Shown piece by piece: positions 62,333 to 64,000 of a DNA stretch of 64,000 bases. The translations under genes and the position numbers were made by a program. Positions within the stretch are counted from its first letter, which is position 1, and every line of letters begins with the position of its first letter. Source of the DNA: Cristatella mucedo (lineage: Eukaryota; Bryozoa; Phylactolaemata; Cristatellidae); assembly GCA_009760855.2 (NCBI GenBank), contig WPIO01000180.1, positions 1 through 64,000 of the forward strand. The letters run 5' to 3'. The notes under the pieces are model-generated. The model was not told the origin of the DNA. It searched no databases and was given only the letters and a program-made list of their open reading frames with translations.

Positions 62333-63478
62333 CTGTTGTGAGAGAAGAGCTTTAACTGTTATCCAGAACCAAAAGAAAAGTATCGAATTCAGCGGCACGT
62401 ATGCACGAAATAAATCTAGTCCAAATGCTCGGACTTAATCGTAATCTTAAGCGTAATCTCGCGCATGCGCACGCACTAGACTAACGGAGAACCTGCAGAC
62501 ATTTGCAGGAAATACTCAATCAGAGCTCTCCATTTTGTGGTGAGTGCACAAGCGAGTAGGAGATGGAGCCTCGGCGAACGCTAGCAAATTCTAACCCAAC
62601 GCCATTAGCCTAATATGACACTTTATTATGACGCAACCCTCTTATTTAAGATGATTGAAAGTAAAACAAATATGGCTCCAACCAAGCCTTGAATAATTCC
62701 GCCCTAACAATGCTGATGGCGCGAAAGCTGGCACACGCTTCGGAGTGCAGAGAGTACCCTGTCATGGTCTTACCTGCCCAGCCAGTATGGCTAATGTCAG
62801 CATTCGGGAGACAATCGTGGAAAGTTCTCAACGTTTTAATTCTGGAACTGTTTTGTTGATGTGACCTTTTTGAGACTTTAGGGGCCGAGGCCAGAGCAGA
62901 AGCTTATATTTTCCCTAAAACCTGTAAGTTGTACTGAGCTCCTGCAGTGGGCAACAAAGTGCCAAGTGTCTTCTTTAAACATGCAATACTTTCTGGATTT
63001 TCTTACAAACCATATCTAGTTACCAAGAGTAGCGTTACAAAAACCGAAAGGTGAGCTATGTTTTAGGACTTCTATAAGAAATTGATTTGCAGTATAGCCA
63101 CAGATCTGAACATCTAGCTATAACTAAACCCTTTAGTGTGTTCATTTTTGCGACTTCACGAGTTAGACTTTTTTATTTTGCTTTCGCTGCTATTTCTTGC
63201 AAAATGTGCAACACAGATGCGAATTTCCAAGCTTTAAAATAAAACAAGGGAACTTAGTATTACAATATATAATCACAGGCTTTTCTAACTGCAACTCTGT
63301 AGAACATAGGCAATTGCACACTGACCGCTGTCCATAGAGAATGCTTTTGCAATATTGAGCTCCACTCAAACTTTCATAGGCACGCATACCCAGTGCTACT
63401 GGCTGATTGTCCGCATGCTTTAATTTGGATTTTTAAACCTCTACTTAGCTGCTTATGCCTTAATCTTTAGCTAGTTCA
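62333..63478. other. Upstream intron, no exon established
   Basis: Should lie in the intron before the exon at 62332 or contain further N-terminal exons. One weak candidate (62773-62830, donor GTAAGA, phase 0) is listed under rejected items. No repeat recognised. Confidence 0.4.
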
Positions 63479-63479
63479 T

Positions 63480-63730
63480 GCACAGCAAGTTTTTTCGCTG
63501 ATCTATGAGGCCCGCCACGGCTTCGTCAATTCACAGCTACCTGACACGCAGGCTTCCGTCAGGCCTCGTCGTGCTCCCGTCGTTCTCTACAGACAACACA
63601 CGAGCTGTTCCACTCATTCGCTTAAAGATTATTGAAGACAGAAGCTTTCGCTCTGCAGGTTCTAGATTTTTGAAATCAATTTATATCTTTTACGCAACTA
63701 CATCAAATCTTCTTGTGCCGACTGAGGCAA
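63480..63730 (+). mobile_element. LINE-B C-terminal fragment
   Basis: CTATGAGGCCCGCCACGGCT, CTCTACAGACAACACACGAG, GCTTAAAGATTATTGAAGAC, CTCTGCAGGTTCTAGATTTT. Frameshifted and cut before the 3' end. Confidence 0.83.
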
Positions 63731-63860
63731 TAATAATAATAATAGTGCACTTGTTAAAGCACCCTAGCAGAACTTAATCTCTCTCTAGGCGCTTTCATTT
63801 GCTGCAAAGGGAAATGCAATTGAACGGTGAGTAAAATCAGGCTTGATAAACAAACAAGCC
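63731..63860 (-). mobile_element. LINE-A 3' UTR end
   Basis: (AAT)n, GTGCACTTGTTAAAGCACCC, CTCTCTCTAGGCGCTTTCAT, TTGCTGCAAAGGGAAATGCA and GGCTTGATAAACAAACAA, truncated. Confidence 0.9.
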
Positions 63861-63861
63861 G

Positions 63862-64000
63862 CAATGGCTAACTAGGTAAGGTGGTTGTTTTTCACGACCT
63901 CGGCCCCGAGGTCGTGGGTTCTAATCCTGTGGTGGGCGATCCTTTATCACCACTGCAAGCGGTGGTGATAGCCGCCAAGGCTCTTCTGTCGCTATACAAA
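63862..64000 (+). mobile_element. SINE-2 copy, best preserved, runs off the edge
   Basis: A-box-like ATGGCTAACTAGGTAAGGTG, then CCGAGGTCGTGGGTTCTAAT (B box), the body with hairpin 63945-63970 (tatcaccac / gtggtgata), GCCGCCAAGGCTCTTCTGTC and GCTATACAAA at the window end. Confidence 0.88.
63945..63970 (+). repeat. SINE-2 body hairpin
   Basis: tatcaccac (63945-63953) pairs perfectly with gtggtgata (63962-63970) around tgcaagcg. Partly conserved in the copies at 7.7, 23.8 and 60.3 kb. Confidence 0.88.

Noticed and set aside
62773-62830. Minus-strand LSTIVSRMLTLAILAGQ before a GTAAGA donor, in phase 0 with the exon at 62332
   Set aside because: In-frame TGA close upstream, no good acceptor, and too short to align with confidence.
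63862-63930. tRNA gene (A and B boxes present)
   Set aside because: It does not fold into a complete cloverleaf by eye, and the same head recurs fused to SINE bodies. It is a SINE promoter and not a tRNA gene.
1-64000. Bacterial or phage genes, CRISPR arrays, rRNA genes
   Set aside because: No operon-like ORF packing, no repeat-spacer arrays and no rRNA-like conserved blocks. The architecture is that of a repeat-rich animal intron landscape.

Overview
The window is animal (metazoan) nuclear DNA. It holds one spliced, low-density gene whose introns are packed with retrotransposon debris. There are no bacterial operons, Shine-Dalgarno sites or long uninterrupted ORFs. Consensus GT..AG introns, (ATT)n-tailed LINEs and tRNA-headed SINEs all point to a eukaryote, and a STRA6 homologue points to an animal, probably an invertebrate. 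I cannot name the species.

Host gene. Ten exons on the minus strand, from 62332 down to 4175, build most of a STRA6-like multi-transmembrane retinol transporter/receptor. All have GT..AG borders, and nearly every junction keeps codon phase. In coding order they are 62332-62198, [one or more exons not found], 51595-51460, 42332-42179, 41290-41215, 38077-37939, 23255-23135, 20985-20866, 12477-12314, 5063-4950 and 4521-4175 (stop). An AATAAA lies at 4062-4057. The N-terminal exons probably lie beyond the right edge. About 1.5 kb of coding sequence is spread over 58 kb.

Repeats. Two non-LTR families dominate. LINE-A is CR1/L2-like: an APE-type endonuclease with GDFN[IV]H, a reverse transcriptase with FYADDTQLYL, a 3' hairpin aaagcgcc..ggcgcttt and an (ATT)n tail. 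LINE-B has a different C-terminus and 3' end and a (TTACA)n tail. SINE-1 is tRNA-headed and ends in a copy of the LINE-A hairpin, so LINE-A is its likely mobilising partner. SINE-2 has a similar tRNA-like head but an unrelated 3' body with its own hairpin. Nesting gives relative ages: SINE-1 sits in LINE-B (32.7 kb) and in LINE-A (39.8 kb), and LINE-B sits in LINE-A (47.7 kb and 55.6 kb). All coding copies I could read are broken. The best preserved is the LINE-A copy at 15.7-17.5 kb, with two TAG stops in an otherwise open frame of about 520 codons.

Other structure. There is a plant-type (TTTAGGG)n tract exactly at a LINE-A 5' truncation point (8249), an imperfect inverted repeat of about 345 bp centred near 30725, several compact hairpins, poly(C) tracts inside repeats, and several splice sites that lie within 20-50 bp of old retrotransposon insertions. 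Element borders are by-eye estimates, usually good to about 10-30 bp.
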